From contig NZ_CM001844.1 in NCBI RefSeq assembly GCF_000384965.1, positions 469,341-533,340 on the forward strand: a stretch of 64,000 nucleotides of DNA. The letters are read 5' to 3'. This document shows, piece by piece, positions 9,223 to 18,784 of this stretch. The DNA comes from Bartonella bovis 91-4 (GTDB lineage Bacteria > Pseudomonadota > Alphaproteobacteria > Rhizobiales > Rhizobiaceae). How positions within the stretch are numbered: the stretch's first letter is position 1; each line of letters starts with the position of its first letter. Made by a program: the position numbers and the translations under genes. The notes beneath the pieces are model-generated. The model did no database searches. It saw nothing but the letters and a program-made list of their open reading frames with translations, and was not told the DNA's origin.

Positions 9223-9915
9223 AGAGCACCAACATACTGTAATTACAAATGAATAAAATAATTTATGTTATTTTCCTTGATGAAAAATTTATATAATGCT
9301 GACCTTGTAAAATTTCGCATTTATTTCAGTGTTTTTTGATTATTTTTTCAATTGTTTGTTGTAATTTAAGTAGCGCTAATTTTGTGACTTATGTTGAAAA
9401 AGAATGAAAAGCCGAGAAAATAAACGTGCATTTGCAGTGAGCAGGTTAAATAGGTTTTTACTTTTTCGATGTTGTGAATAGAATCTGAAATGAAGCCTAT
9501 AAGATTAATCGGATATTAGTGGAAAAAATTGATATCAATGTGTCATATTATATTTGAAAATTGTATTGAGCAAATCATTATGCGGAGGGTATAGGTTCAT
9601 AAGAGTTATCTAGGAAGATATATACTGCAAAGTTGATTTTTTATATTATAAAATATATCTCAACGTAATTTTAAGTACTATGGAATATAAGCCAAGAAAG
9701 ATGAGTTTATAGGTACAGCCTTGTTAAGATAGTTGTTAGAGGGATTACTTAGTAAGTTTTGTAAATTTGTATATCAGTATAATGAACATATTTAGTTTAA
9801 CTAAAGAAGCACGGAGCAGTTGTGGCAAGCGCGCTTTTTTAGATGAAAGTGAATAATAATTTATGTTTAATTTTACATGGAAAGCAATTACAGTTAAAAA
9901 TAAAAAATTAAAATA
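9223..9915. other. 0.69-kb intergenic region before the peptidoglycan-binding gene
   Basis: No convincing gene is visible. A 25-codon frame at 9404 (MKSRENKRAFAVSRLNRFLL...) has an unusually balanced composition but no clear ribosome site. A locally GC-richer patch at 9803-9840 can fold, pairing AAGC near 9807-9810 with GCTT near 9833-9836, and ends in a run of six T residues. That is terminator-like on the plus strand, although no gene precedes it. The promoters of the flanking divergent genes must also lie here. Confidence 0.45.
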
Positions 9916-10770
9916 ATGGCGAAAAAACGAAAAATGCGTAAAACGAAAATCGTAAAAAAGCGCAGTATTATTCTAACATTTTTCTTAATAAATTGCCGTT
10001 TTCTGTTTGGGTTAGTAAAATGGCTTTATCGTCGTGCACGTATAAATGCTTTATTGATTGTAGGCTTTTTCTTTTTTATTATTAGTTTTGGATTTTTTGC
10101 TTTCAATGCTTTATTTTCACAAATAAAAACGCGTCAAGACAGCTTCATTGAAATGAGATTAGCGGTGGTTCCAACTGTTATACAGAATTTTATTTTGCTT
10201 AAAGAACGTGCTACATCTCAAGAAAATACCTTTGTTATTCCTGTACCTATTGCAAAAAGTTTACATCAAAATTCACCGTTCAATTCTTTGCAGAGCACTT
10301 TACCAGAAGATTTGTTGGAAACACAAAAAGAATTAGCGAAACTTGAATTATATGATGGTCCTTTAGATGGTGTGGATAATCTCAAGATGCGCCACGCTAT
10401 AGAGCTGCTGAAACAACGAACTGCTAATAGAGCTTTATCGGTGCAAAAAGATATTATATCGAAACGTCCAAGGGATGAAGTTGCTGCACTCATTGAGCGT
10501 AGTGAAGTAGAGATGGCAAATAATCCAATAATAACAGATGATTTAGCTTACTCAGAGGAAGCTGTTTTAAAGCCTCTTGTTACAGATATTATGCGGGTAC
10601 AGGAAGCTTTACGTGTTTTTGGTAATCAAGAGGTAACAATCACTGGTATAGAAGATGAAAAAACTATGCATGCTTTAAAACAGTTTCAAAAGATGTTTAA
10701 GCTTCCCATAACAGGTAAGATTGATCGTAAAGTTTTGCTCAAAATGCGTGAAGTTGGTTTACTGAGTTGA
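9916..10770 (+). CDS. Membrane-anchored peptidoglycan-binding-domain protein
   Basis: This 284-residue protein has a very basic cytoplasmic N-terminus (MAKKRKMRKTKIVKKR), hydrophobic segments near 17-34 and 46-69 (the second, LLIVGFFFFIISFGFFAFNA, is the clear one), and then a soluble, presumably periplasmic part. That part carries two regions resembling the three-helix PG_binding_1 fold: a degenerate one at about 128-160 (YDGPLDGVDNLKMRHAIELL) and a clear C-terminal one at about 215-282 (DEKTMHALKQFQKMFKLPIT then GKIDRKVLLKM). It probably binds cell wall and tethers it to the inner membrane. No catalytic domain is visible. The start ATG lacks a strong ribosome site. Confidence 0.75.
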   Translation: MAKKRKMRKTKIVKKRSIILTFFLINCRFLFGLVKWLYRRARINALLIVGFFFFIISFGFFAFNALFSQIKTRQDSFIEMRLAVVPTVIQNFILLKERATSQENTFVIPVPIAKSLHQNSPFNSLQSTLPEDLLETQKELAKLELYDGPLDGVDNLKMRHAIELLKQRTANRALSVQKDIISKRPRDEVAALIERSEVEMANNPIITDDLAYSEEAVLKPLVTDIMRVQEALRVFGNQEVTITGIEDEKTMHALKQFQKMFKLPITGKIDRKVLLKMREVGLLS

Positions 10771-11855
10771 AATAGTTTTTTCTATAGATTCTTTATTTTT
10801 GAATTTTATAGCTTACAGTTTGGATTCCATAGAAATAAATTGAGACTAGAATTTTTAAAAGTAATATAAATATCGTTTATTCAGAATTTTTGGATATCTT
10901 CTCTTATTTGTTTTATTAGAAATAAACGGGGATACTATTGAACATAACATGTTTTAAGCAAAGCAAAAGGAAGTTTTAGCTTTGCTTATAGTTATTAAAA
11001 TGTTTATTAATTTGTATTTGCACAGGACAATTTTTCTTTCTCAAAAGAGGGTATCTATAAATATCTTATTGAATTTTGATTTAAGACAAGGATTTTAGGT
11101 TGCCAAAAAATGAGAACAAGAAGCTGTATGTGATTTCTATTTGAATTTAATTAAGATTGAAAATTATCATTCTGGTATGCTTCTATTTTTTAATGGGAAT
11201 AGAATGGTTGTGCAGTTGAAGGATGATATGATTTTTATTCATTAAATGAAAAAAGTTGCAGCTAAAGAGAGATTTTTTCAAGTAGGGAGGGGAAAATACA
11301 TAAAGTAATGCAAGTTGCATTCAGTTGTTAAGTTACAAAAATTGAAATGGTATCACTTTTAAGTGTTGACTGTTTGAGTTCTATTATTTGTATAGAGTTC
11401 TCAATGATAAGATAGGGTATAATGTAAAATACTATTCAGGCATTAAAGCTGTAGAAAATAATACCTTTGTACGTATAAGCTGATAGTGGTCAAAATTGTA
11501 TTGATCTTTAGAGTGGTTAAGTGAGAAGTACTCTTTTCAAGCTATATTTATATATTATTTAGTGTGTAATAAGATATTAATAATAAAGAACAAATATGAA
11601 CAATAATAAGTATCAATACCTTTAAGTAGAATAGCGTGAATAAATCTAGTTATAGCTTTATTTCTTGATGAGAGTTTGTTCTATACATGGGCGTAGGAAG
11701 TATGTGTTATGCTGTTGTAGAGCTAATTAAGTTATCATATAAGTTAGAATTCTTTTTAATTTGCCATTACAAGCCAAGTACTAATTTATGATTTTGCATA
11801 AATAAAAAATTTATTGTTCATTTTCTATTCATGTAAAGTAGATTATAAACTATTT
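10771..11855. other. 1.08-kb intergenic region before the feuN-like gene
   Basis: No gene is recognised. The only structured element I can define is AAGCAAAGC (10956-10964) with GCTTTGCTT (10979-10987). An adjacent AAAA/TTTT extension gives a 13-bp stem with one bulge, followed by AT-rich sequence, which may be the transcript end of the peptidoglycan-binding gene. At 11286-11294 a purine-rich GGGAGGGGA is followed by an ATG with only seven codons. The promoter for the downstream regulatory unit should lie near the right end. Confidence 0.5.
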
Positions 11856-12092
11856 ATGATAGAAAAAATTTTTTTATTTATAATGTGCTTAAGTATCATG
11901 GGTGTTAATTCTGTTTTAGCTGCCGATTGTACTGAGGTGGGTAAAAGAATTGCTAACCGTCAAGGTGGGACGTTGACGCGCTCAACGCCGATTGTACAAG
12001 ATGGTGAAAATATGTGCGTGGTTGTAATTGTAATGCCTGCTCATAATGGTAAGAGACCACGTCGCGTGGAAGTTGTCGTTCCTGCTGATTAA
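11856..12092 (+). CDS. feuN: Small secreted protein, FeuN-like, upstream of a FeuPQ-like system
   Basis: This 78-residue protein has a signal peptide (MIEKIFLFIMCLSIMGVNSVLA, cleavage expected after Ala22) and a mature domain of about 56 residues with two Cys (ADC..., NMCVVVIVMP) and an Arg/Lys-rich turn before a beta strand RRVEVVVPAD. The start at the ATG at 11856 is chosen over an upstream TTG because it begins the signal peptide. It lies 17 bases before an OmpR-type regulator and its sensor kinase. In Sinorhizobium meliloti a small periplasmic protein, FeuN, is encoded with FeuP and FeuQ and restrains the kinase. Position, size and export agree with that role. The gene name is inferred from context rather than sequence alignment. 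Confidence 0.65.
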   Translation: MIEKIFLFIMCLSIMGVNSVLAADCTEVGKRIANRQGGTLTRSTPIVQDGENMCVVVIVMPAHNGKRPRRVEVVVPAD

Positions 12093-12109
12093 TTTTTTGT
12101 GCAGGTATA

Positions 12110-12781
12110 ATGATGCGCATTCTAATTGTTGAAGATGATCGAGATCTTAATTATCAATTAGCAGAAGCTTTGAAAAATGCAGGATATGTTTTTGATTGTG
12201 TTTTTGATGGTGAAGAAGCTTATTTTTTAGGAAGTACAGAACCTTATGACGCTGTGATTCTTGACATTGGTTTACCAGGTATGGATGGGATTTGTGTCGT
12301 TGAGAAATGGCGCCAAGAGGGGTGTTCCATGCCTGTTTTAATGCTAACAGCGCGTGATCGCTGGTCTGATAAAGTGCTTGGCATTGATGCAGGTGCTGAT
12401 GATTATGTTGTTAAACCGTTCCATATAGAGGAGGTAATAGCACGGTTACGAGCGTTAATTCGTCGAGCTGCAGGCCATGCAACAAATTCATTATCCTGTG
12501 GGAGTGTTTTGTTGGATACTAAGACTTCTCGTGTTTTTGTCGATGGTCAATTGATTAAATTGACATCACATGAGTTTAGACTTCTTTCTTACCTTATGCA
12601 CCATTGTGATCAAATTGTTTCAAGGACAGAGCTTATCGAACACCTTTATGATCAGGATTTTGATAAAGATTCAAATACGATTGAAGTTTTTGTAGGGCGG
12701 TTACGAAAAAAGCTTGGAGTAAATTTGATAGAGACTATTCGTGGAATGGGTTATCGGATAAAAGCATTAGGTGAAAAATGA
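12110..12781 (+). CDS. feuP: OmpR/PhoB-type response regulator, FeuP-like
   Basis: This is a two-component response regulator of 223 residues. The receiver domain (about 2-118) has the acidic pocket VEDD, phospho-acceptor Asp52 in VILDIGLPGMDG, Thr in LMLTARD and Lys in YVVKPF. The winged-helix DNA-binding domain (about 127-220) has LTSHEFRLLSYLM and NTIEVFVGRLRKKLG. It reads like the PhoP/FeuP branch. It starts MMR, so the true start may be 12110 or 12113. The next gene overlaps it by four bases (ATGA), so kinase and regulator are translationally coupled. Its location just upstream of ccmIEFH-degP matches feuP of rhizobia, where the system responds to the envelope/osmotic state. Targets in this organism are not evident. 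Confidence 0.88.
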   Translation: MMRILIVEDDRDLNYQLAEALKNAGYVFDCVFDGEEAYFLGSTEPYDAVILDIGLPGMDGICVVEKWRQEGCSMPVLMLTARDRWSDKVLGIDAGADDYVVKPFHIEEVIARLRALIRRAAGHATNSLSCGSVLLDTKTSRVFVDGQLIKLTSHEFRLLSYLMHHCDQIVSRTELIEHLYDQDFDKDSNTIEVFVGRLRKKLGVNLIETIRGMGYRIKALGEK

Positions 12782-14190
12782 CGGCCTTGAAGAACAATAG
12801 CCGGCTTAAGCAATTTTTTTGTTTTGTGGGTAATTCTCTTAGCTTACGTGTTATGATTTTATCTACATTATGGGTTACTATTTCGGTTTCGTCTATTTCA
12901 GCAATAAGTATTTTATTTTATCAACATTCAAGTGAACAAAGTCTATACCGCATTCTTTCTGCTCAGCTTTATAGTCTTATTGCGACTGTAACCGTAACGT
13001 CTGAGGGTTATTTAAAAGGAGGTCTTGGATTTGATGATATTCGTTATTCAGATCCTACATCAGGGTGGTATTGGGAAGTAGTTGCTGTATCACCTGATTT
13101 ACATGGAAGATTGATGTCGCCATCGTTGGGAACTAAAAAAATTTTTTCACCAAGCGATGTTGATATACCTTTTGACAATCAATTTTTTCGTTCTTATCGA
13201 ATAAAAGGGGATGATGGTAAAAATTTACAGGTTATTGAAAGCGATATTGTTTTAGATAATCAAAATAGGGTTGCACGTTTTCGTCTCATTGGGAATATTG
13301 ATGAAGCGCATGCGCAAGTAAAAGAGTTCAAGCAAACTTTACAAATTTTTCTTTGGAGCTTTGGTATAGGTAGTGTTCTTATCAATATTGCTGTTATTTT
13401 TTTTAGTTTTCAACCATTGAAGCGGATTCGGCAAACATTGAATGATATTCGTGAAGGTAAAGCTGATTATGTCAATACGGATTTATTGAGCGAAATTATG
13501 CCATTGGCACAAGAAATGAATGCTCTTATTAATAATAATCAGCGTATTATTGAACGATTTCGGATACAGGTTGGTAATCTTGCTCATTCATTGAAGACAC
13601 CTTTATCAGTTATCATGAATGAAACTGATAAAATGAGTGGAAAACAGGCTGTTTTATTGTGTGAACAAGTTAAAATGATGCAAGCTCAGATCAATCATTA
13701 TTTACAACGTTCTCGTATTGCAGCGCAGTGCAACAGTATTATTTATCACACATCTGTCCGTAAAGTGTTTGATCGTTTGGTGCGGGTCATGGAAAAGCTC
13801 AATCCTGATAAACATATTCAATTTATCATGGATATTGATGATATTGTTTTTTCTGGTGAAAGGGAAGATTTAGAAGAAATTGTCGGTAATTTAATTGAGA
13901 ATGCTGTTCAGTGGTCTCGTACCCAAATTTTAATTTGCTGTGGTTTAGAAGAGGGTTTTGAAGAAGCAGCATTCTTTAATATTATTATTGAAGATGATGG
14001 TCCTGGTTTAACAGAAGAGCAAATGGACAAAGCTTTAAAAAGGGGACAGCGACTTGATGAAAGTAAACCGGGAACAGGATTAGGGTTAGCAATTGTTTCA
14101 GATATAGTCAATGAATATGGAGGGAGTCTTTCTTTATCACGTTCTAAATTGGGTGGATTATATATAAAAGTTTTATTGCCAAGGCGGTAA
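12778..14190 (+). CDS. feuQ: Sensor histidine kinase, FeuQ/PhoQ-like
   Basis: This 470-residue inner-membrane kinase has a membrane segment at about 25-48, a periplasmic sensor domain at about 49-187, a second membrane segment at about 188-211 (FLWSFGIGSVLINIAVIFFS), a HAMP-like linker, and a dimerisation domain with phospho-acceptor His270 in VGNLAHSLKTPLSV. The ATPase domain has the N box (GNLIENAVQWS), DDGPG and GTGLGLAIV. The periplasmic sensor contains GGLGFDDIRYSDPTSGWYWE, typical of the PhoQ-like sensor fold in FeuQ proteins. It overlaps the regulator by four bases. It presumably phosphorylates the FeuP-like protein and may be held in check by the small secreted protein encoded upstream. 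Confidence 0.88.
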   Translation: MTALKNNSRLKQFFCFVGNSLSLRVMILSTLWVTISVSSISAISILFYQHSSEQSLYRILSAQLYSLIATVTVTSEGYLKGGLGFDDIRYSDPTSGWYWEVVAVSPDLHGRLMSPSLGTKKIFSPSDVDIPFDNQFFRSYRIKGDDGKNLQVIESDIVLDNQNRVARFRLIGNIDEAHAQVKEFKQTLQIFLWSFGIGSVLINIAVIFFSFQPLKRIRQTLNDIREGKADYVNTDLLSEIMPLAQEMNALINNNQRIIERFRIQVGNLAHSLKTPLSVIMNETDKMSGKQAVLLCEQVKMMQAQINHYLQRSRIAAQCNSIIYHTSVRKVFDRLVRVMEKLNPDKHIQFIMDIDDIVFSGEREDLEEIVGNLIENAVQWSRTQILICCGLEEGFEEAAFFNIIIEDDGPGLTEEQMDKALKRGQRLDESKPGTGLGLAIVSDIVNEYGGSLSLSRSKLGGLYIKVLLPRR

Positions 14191-14642
14191 ATATATTCTT
14201 TCTAAAGAGGCATGTATATTAGCAATTAACAAATGGAATGGAGTAGTATTTTCATAAATGCATTGAGGTAAGAAAGTTATTTTTTGTATATTAAGGTGGT
14301 GGTAGTATACAACTAGAGCTCTATAAATAAAACTTTGTTATAGCTTTGTATATGTGAGTAGAATTGGTAATAAATTTTGCTCAACTATAATGTAAAAGTG
14401 GTTTTGTTCTTATGGTTTAGTATACTTGATTGTGAGTTTATGAAGTGGCAGTCATATATTGAACTCAACTACAAGAAGTTTAAACAACACAGCTGTTTTT
14501 TTATCCTCAATAATACGCTACAAATAGTTTATAATAATACATGCTGCAATTCTAATGGAAATTAAAAATTTTTTGCATGAATTAGAAAGTAAAGAGACAA
14601 TCGATTATGGCTTCTTAATTGTTATGATGGTACTATAGTAAT
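14191..14642. other. 0.45-kb gap between feuQ and ccmI
   Basis: AT-rich, with no recognisable gene. A 62-codon plus-strand frame at 14377-14565 has no ribosome site, is full of Asn/Phe/Tyr and looks like chance. The ccm promoter should lie here, but no clear -35/-10 pair could be picked out. Confidence 0.5.
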
Positions 14643-15479
14643 ATGCTATTGTTAATTTTAGCTGCACTTTTTCTCATTCTTTTAACAATTGCTATCTTTT
14701 GTTTGCTGCATTTTGATTATGGGCCAAAGAAAGATAAGCAAGTTTTGGTTATGGATAAAGGTAAAAGTCAGATTTACGGAATTGAATCTGGTTTTGGACA
14801 TAACTTCATTGATAAAAATTGCGTACAAAAAGTATCTCTTGAATTACCTGATACTGCCACTGCTATTGAAACACAGAAGGGGTTTATACAGAAGCCTTAC
14901 AAGCATCATAAGAGCATTTGTGCTTTTAAGGCTTTTGTTGTTTTATTTGTTCCCTTTGTAACGTGGGGTATTTATAGTTTGACAGGCAGTCCAGGAATCA
15001 AAAGTTATTTCTTTAGTGAATTAATGGATAAGGATCCAAAAACGTTAAATAGGTATGAAAAACTTGTACGTTTACAAACGCTTTTTTTTCGCATGCCGAA
15101 TAATGGTAAGATAGCAGATGCTTTAGCAATTAGTTATTTTGAGGAAGGTCTTTTTCAGGATGCGGTGAATATCTATTTAGATGCTCTTCGTTTGAATGGA
15201 GAAACAGCTCCAAGGTTAATAGGGTATGGTCTAGCGTTGGTTGGTTATGAAGGTGGAATAATTACACAAGAAGCGCAGAATGCTTTTCAAAAAGCTGCAG
15301 ATTTAGCTCCGGATGATTTTTATCCTCGTTTATTTTTAGCTAATGGACTTTGCCAGGCAGGTAAGCCTGAACAGGCAGTTCAACTTTTGCAAGATTTTCT
15401 CGATACAATGTCTAAAAATGTTCCAGGACGATCTCATATTGAAGCAATGATAGTTCAGTTACGTGGTACATGTGATTAG
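14643..15479 (+). CDS. ccmI: Cytochrome c maturation protein CcmI (CycH)
   Basis: CcmI presents apocytochrome c to the CcmF/CcmH heme-ligation complex. The protein has 278 residues with a membrane helix at about 2-23 (LLLILAALFLILLTIAIFCL), a short cytoplasmic loop, a second membrane helix at about 98-116 (AFVVLFVPFVTWGIYSLTG), and a periplasmic TPR-like domain (about 150-278) with YFEEGLFQDAVNIYLDALRL and FYPRLFLANGLCQAGKPEQA. Relatives are usually longer (about 350-400 residues). Here the cytoplasmic loop between the helices is shortened and hard to recognise as the usual leucine-zipper region. The call rests on two-helix-plus-TPR architecture and on position before ccmE, ccmF and ccmH. Confidence 0.82.
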   Translation: MLLLILAALFLILLTIAIFCLLHFDYGPKKDKQVLVMDKGKSQIYGIESGFGHNFIDKNCVQKVSLELPDTATAIETQKGFIQKPYKHHKSICAFKAFVVLFVPFVTWGIYSLTGSPGIKSYFFSELMDKDPKTLNRYEKLVRLQTLFFRMPNNGKIADALAISYFEEGLFQDAVNIYLDALRLNGETAPRLIGYGLALVGYEGGIITQEAQNAFQKAADLAPDDFYPRLFLANGLCQAGKPEQAVQLLQDFLDTMSKNVPGRSHIEAMIVQLRGTCD

Positions 15480-15673
15480 AATATCAAGGAAGTGAATTAA
15501 AGAAGCTTAAAACTATTGAAACAAATGGGCTTATTGAGTAGTAAAAATTTAGATAAGCAAATTATACTAGTGTAAAGGTTATTACAAAGCTGTCTAAAAG
15601 ATAAAGTGTATGAGTGATTAAATTGTACTTATGTATATCACGCATTTATAAAAATATTTTTTGTAAATAAGCT

Positions 15674-16159
15674 ATGAACAGTCAATCTTTAAAGAGTCTT
15701 TCTTCACTTAAGATTATTTTGAAAAAGCGGAAAAAAAAGCGTTTGCTACTGATTTTATCATGCCTTTTAGTGGTGACAATTGCAGCAGGCTTCTTATTGT
15801 ATGCAATGCGTAATGCTGCGAGCTTTTTCCGAACGCCATCTGAGATAACTCAAGAAGATATTTTAAAAGGTCACTCTTTGCGTTTAGGTGGTTTTGTTGA
15901 AAAAGGGACTGTTGAATACAGTGACAAGATGAAAGTAACTTTTTTCGTGACTGATAATTCAAAGCACCAAAAAGTAGTTTTCAATGGCATATTGCCAGAT
16001 CTGTTTCGTGAAGAACAGGGTGTTATCGTAGAAGGATATTTTAACAAACAGGGGCTTTTTATAGGTACACGTGTTTTGGCAAAACATAATGAGACTTATA
16101 TGTCTAAGGAAACAGCTGATAATTTGAAGAAGCGTCATAGTATGGAGAGGGCATTTTAA
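15674..16159 (+). CDS. ccmE: Heme chaperone CcmE (CycJ)
   Basis: CcmE receives heme in the periplasm from the CcmABCD machinery, holds it covalently and passes it to CcmF. It has 161 residues: a basic N-terminus, a single membrane anchor at about 24-45 ([20 protein letters not shown]), and a beta-barrel OB-fold domain with [13 protein letters not shown] and [12 protein letters not shown]. The heme-binding His138 and the heme-contacting Tyr142 lie in [10 protein letters not shown] (HxxxY motif). It is followed after two bases by ccmF. A 194-base gap separates it from ccmI. ccmABCD are not in the window. Confidence 0.96.
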   Translation: MNSQSLKSLSSLKIILKKRKKKRLLLILSCLLVVTIAAGFLLYAMRNAASFFRTPSEITQEDILKGHSLRLGGFVEKGTVEYSDKMKVTFFVTDNSKHQKVVFNGILPDLFREEQGVIVEGYFNKQGLFIGTRVLAKHNETYMSKETADNLKKRHSMERAF

Positions 16160-16161
16160 TC

Positions 16162-18147
16162 GTGCTCGTTGAATTGGGTCATATTTTTTTAGCATCGGCA
16201 TTTTCGATTAGTTTATTGCAGGCTTTTTTACCTATTTGGGGTATTTTGTGGGGAGAGCACTTATTAATGCGGATAGTGGGGCCGCTGGCGTATATCATCT
16301 TTATATTATTGCTCTCATCTTTTTTAATTATTGTGCATGCCTATATGGTGTCTGATTTTTCTGTACTAAATGTTGTTGAGAACTCTCATTCAGAAAAACC
16401 AATGTTTTATAAAGTCATTGGCGTTTGGAGTAATCACGAAGGATCAATGTTATTATGGGTTTTAATTCTAGCTTTTTTTAGTACATTGGTGGCATTGTTT
16501 AGTCACCAATTGCCAGAAAAATTTAAAGCATTAGTTTTAAGTTGCCAAAGTTGGATTACAAGTGCTTTTCTTTTATTTATTCTTTTTTTATCTAACCCAT
16601 TTGTACGTATTAATCCACCGGCGTTGCAAGGAAATGACCTTAATCCTCTTTTACAGGATAATGCTTTAGCAATTCATCCACCATTTCTTTATTTAGGCTA
16701 TGTTGGTTTTTCAGTTTGTTTTTCTTTTGCAGTAGCTGCATTAGTTACAGGACATGTCGATAGAGTTTGGGCACATTGGGTACGTCCATGGATTCTTCTA
16801 TCATGGATTTTTTTAACACTTGGGATTATGGTTGGTTCATATTGGGCTTATTATGAACTTGGCTGGGGCGGTTATTGGTTTTGGGATCCAGTTGAGAATG
16901 TTTCGTTTATGCCGTGGCTTTCAGGAACAGCTCTTTTACATTCTGCTATTGTGCTTGAAAAGCGAAATGCCTTAAAAAGTTGGACTTTGTTTTTAGCCAT
17001 TCTTACTTTTTCTCTTTCTCTTATGGGGACTTTTCTTGTTCGTTCGGGTATTTTAATGTCTGTTCATAGTTTTGCTATTGATCCAGCACGTGGGCAGGCA
17101 ATTCTTGCTATTTTACTTTTTTTCATAAGTGGGGCTTTTTTGCTCTTTGCTTTGCGTGTACCTGTTTTGAAAATAGGTGGATTTTTTCAGCCAATTTCGC
17201 GTGAAGGTTTTATTGTTTTAAATAATTTATTTCTCACCATAGCGACAGCGACAGTATTGGTCGGTACACTTTATCCTTATTTTATTGAAGCATTAACTGG
17301 ACAAAAAATTTCTGTAGGTGCTCATTTTTTTAAGCTTACATTTGGACCTTTAATGGTGGTGTTATTATTGTTGGTTCCATTTGGGCCAATGATAGCGTGG
17401 AAGCGTGGTGATTTTCTTGCAGTCTTTGAGCGGTTGTGGGTTGTTTTTGTATTAGCTTGCGTGGCTTGTTTTATCACATTTTACACAACGTCTTGGCGTG
17501 ATATTTTTGCAGCTTTGGGAGTTGGGCTTTCAACTTTTGTTTTCTTGGGTGGTTTAGCTGATCTTTGGACGAAGAGTGGTCATCGAAAAACATCAGTGTT
17601 AATAAGAGCTAGGAGATTTTTTGGGTTACCGTGGTCTGTTTTTGGAACTGCATTGGCACATATGGGATTAGGTGTCACATTATTTGGTATTGTTTGTGTT
17701 GCAACTTTTGAACAAGAACGAATGTTAACCATGCAAATAGGAGATACAGTTACGATAGCTGGTAAAACTATTCGCTTTGATACATTACGTAATGTTGCTT
17801 TCTCAAATTACTCTGAAATGCAATTTGATTTTAAAATATATAAAAATCAGAAATCTGTGCGCAATGTAACGGCATCAAAAAGATTTTATTCAAGTAAAAA
17901 AATATCAACAACAAAAGTTGGTATTCAAAGTTATGGCTTTTCTCAGTTTTATGTTGAACCAGGTCGGATAGGCGATCAAGGTCTTGATGTACATATACGG
18001 TGGAAACCTTACGTGATCTGTATTTGGTTTGGTGCATTGATGATGGCAATTGGTGGCTGTTTTTCTCTTTTAGGTTATTGGCTACGTATGAGGGGGTGTA
18101 AACAGGTAAATTCCAATTTTAAATATTCTGAAAGAGTATTGCGATGA
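16162..18147 (+). CDS. ccmF: Heme lyase subunit CcmF (CycK)
   Basis: CcmF is the integral-membrane core of the heme ligation complex, taking heme from CcmE and attaching it to apocytochrome c with CcmH/I. It has 661 residues with about 14-15 hydrophobic segments. The tryptophan-rich WWD motif is at about 230-248 (GGYWFWDPVENVSFMPWL). Conserved histidines occur in WSNHEGSMLLW, AIHPPFLYLGY and FLVRSGILMSVHSFA. The start is GTG at 16162, two bases after ccmE. The end overlaps ccmH by four bases (ATGA), so ccmE-F-H form a tight operon. Confidence 0.97.
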   Translation: MLVELGHIFLASAFSISLLQAFLPIWGILWGEHLLMRIVGPLAYIIFILLLSSFLIIVHAYMVSDFSVLNVVENSHSEKPMFYKVIGVWSNHEGSMLLWVLILAFFSTLVALFSHQLPEKFKALVLSCQSWITSAFLLFILFLSNPFVRINPPALQGNDLNPLLQDNALAIHPPFLYLGYVGFSVCFSFAVAALVTGHVDRVWAHWVRPWILLSWIFLTLGIMVGSYWAYYELGWGGYWFWDPVENVSFMPWLSGTALLHSAIVLEKRNALKSWTLFLAILTFSLSLMGTFLVRSGILMSVHSFAIDPARGQAILAILLFFISGAFLLFALRVPVLKIGGFFQPISREGFIVLNNLFLTIATATVLVGTLYPYFIEALTGQKISVGAHFFKLTFGPLMVVLLLLVPFGPMIAWKRGDFLAVFERLWVVFVLACVACFITFYTTSWRDIFAALGVGLSTFVFLGGLADLWTKSGHRKTSVLIRARRFFGLPWSVFGTALAHMGLGVTLFGIVCVATFEQERMLTMQIGDTVTIAGKTIRFDTLRNVAFSNYSEMQFDFKIYKNQKSVRNVTASKRFYSSKKISTTKVGIQSYGFSQFYVEPGRIGDQGLDVHIRWKPYVICIWFGALMMAIGGCFSLLGYWLRMRGCKQVNSNFKYSERVLR

Positions 18148-18575
18148 GAAGGTTTTTCTTTTGGGCTTTTATTTTCTATTTTATTCTTTTTTCTATACGA
18201 TTTGTGATAGCAGTAGAGCCATATGAAATTTTAGAAGATCCAATACTTGAATCACGTGCTCGCGATATTTCATCACAATTGCGTTGTCCGGTTTGCTACA
18301 ATCAGTCGATTAATGATTCAGGTACTCCATTGGCCCATGATTTGCGCCTTTTAATACGTGAACGCTTAAAAGCAGGTGATAATGATCAACAGATTATTGA
18401 TTTTCTTGTTGAAAGATATGGTGAATTTATTTTATTGGAATTACCATTCAATAAAATAACATGGTTTTTATGGTTGTTTCCTCTGATGTTTTTTATCATT
18501 GGTATAAGTGTTATATTTTTTCAGATAAAACGCCGCAAGCACCCAAAATTAATTGCTTTCAAAACTAATAAATAA
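18144..18575 (+). CDS. ccmH: Cytochrome c maturation protein CcmH (CycL)
   Basis: CcmH is a membrane-anchored periplasmic thiol-disulfide protein that keeps the CXXCH cysteines of apocytochrome c reduced for heme attachment. It has 143 residues: an N-terminal signal/anchor (about 4-23), the redox motif LRCPVCYNQS with Cys48 and Cys51, the three-helix domain with RLLIRERLKAGDNDQQIIDF and VERYGEFILL, and a C-terminal membrane helix (about 108-128). This is the short form of CcmH; the TPR part is carried separately by CcmI, as usual in alphaproteobacteria. It starts inside the ccmF stop region. Confidence 0.96.
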   Translation: MRRFFFWAFIFYFILFSIRFVIAVEPYEILEDPILESRARDISSQLRCPVCYNQSINDSGTPLAHDLRLLIRERLKAGDNDQQIIDFLVERYGEFILLELPFNKITWFLWLFPLMFFIIGISVIFFQIKRRKHPKLIAFKTNK

Positions 18576-18784
18576 AGACGGCTAAAAATGTTATCAAAGT
18601 GAAGTAAATTATATACAGCAAAGAAGTTTGATCTGTTTAATTAATGCTTTAGCTCTATTTATTATGAATTGTTATTTATCTAACCTTACAAAACTTTAAC
18701 GATTTAGACAGAAAACGGTAAGGTCTGTTGTTCTATTATTAATTTCAATAAAGACCTCAATATTACTCAATAGGAGCACATAAA

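Noticed and set aside
14377..14565. 62-codon frame between feuQ and ccmI
   Set aside because: No ribosome site, low-complexity Asn/Tyr/Phe composition, nothing recognisable.
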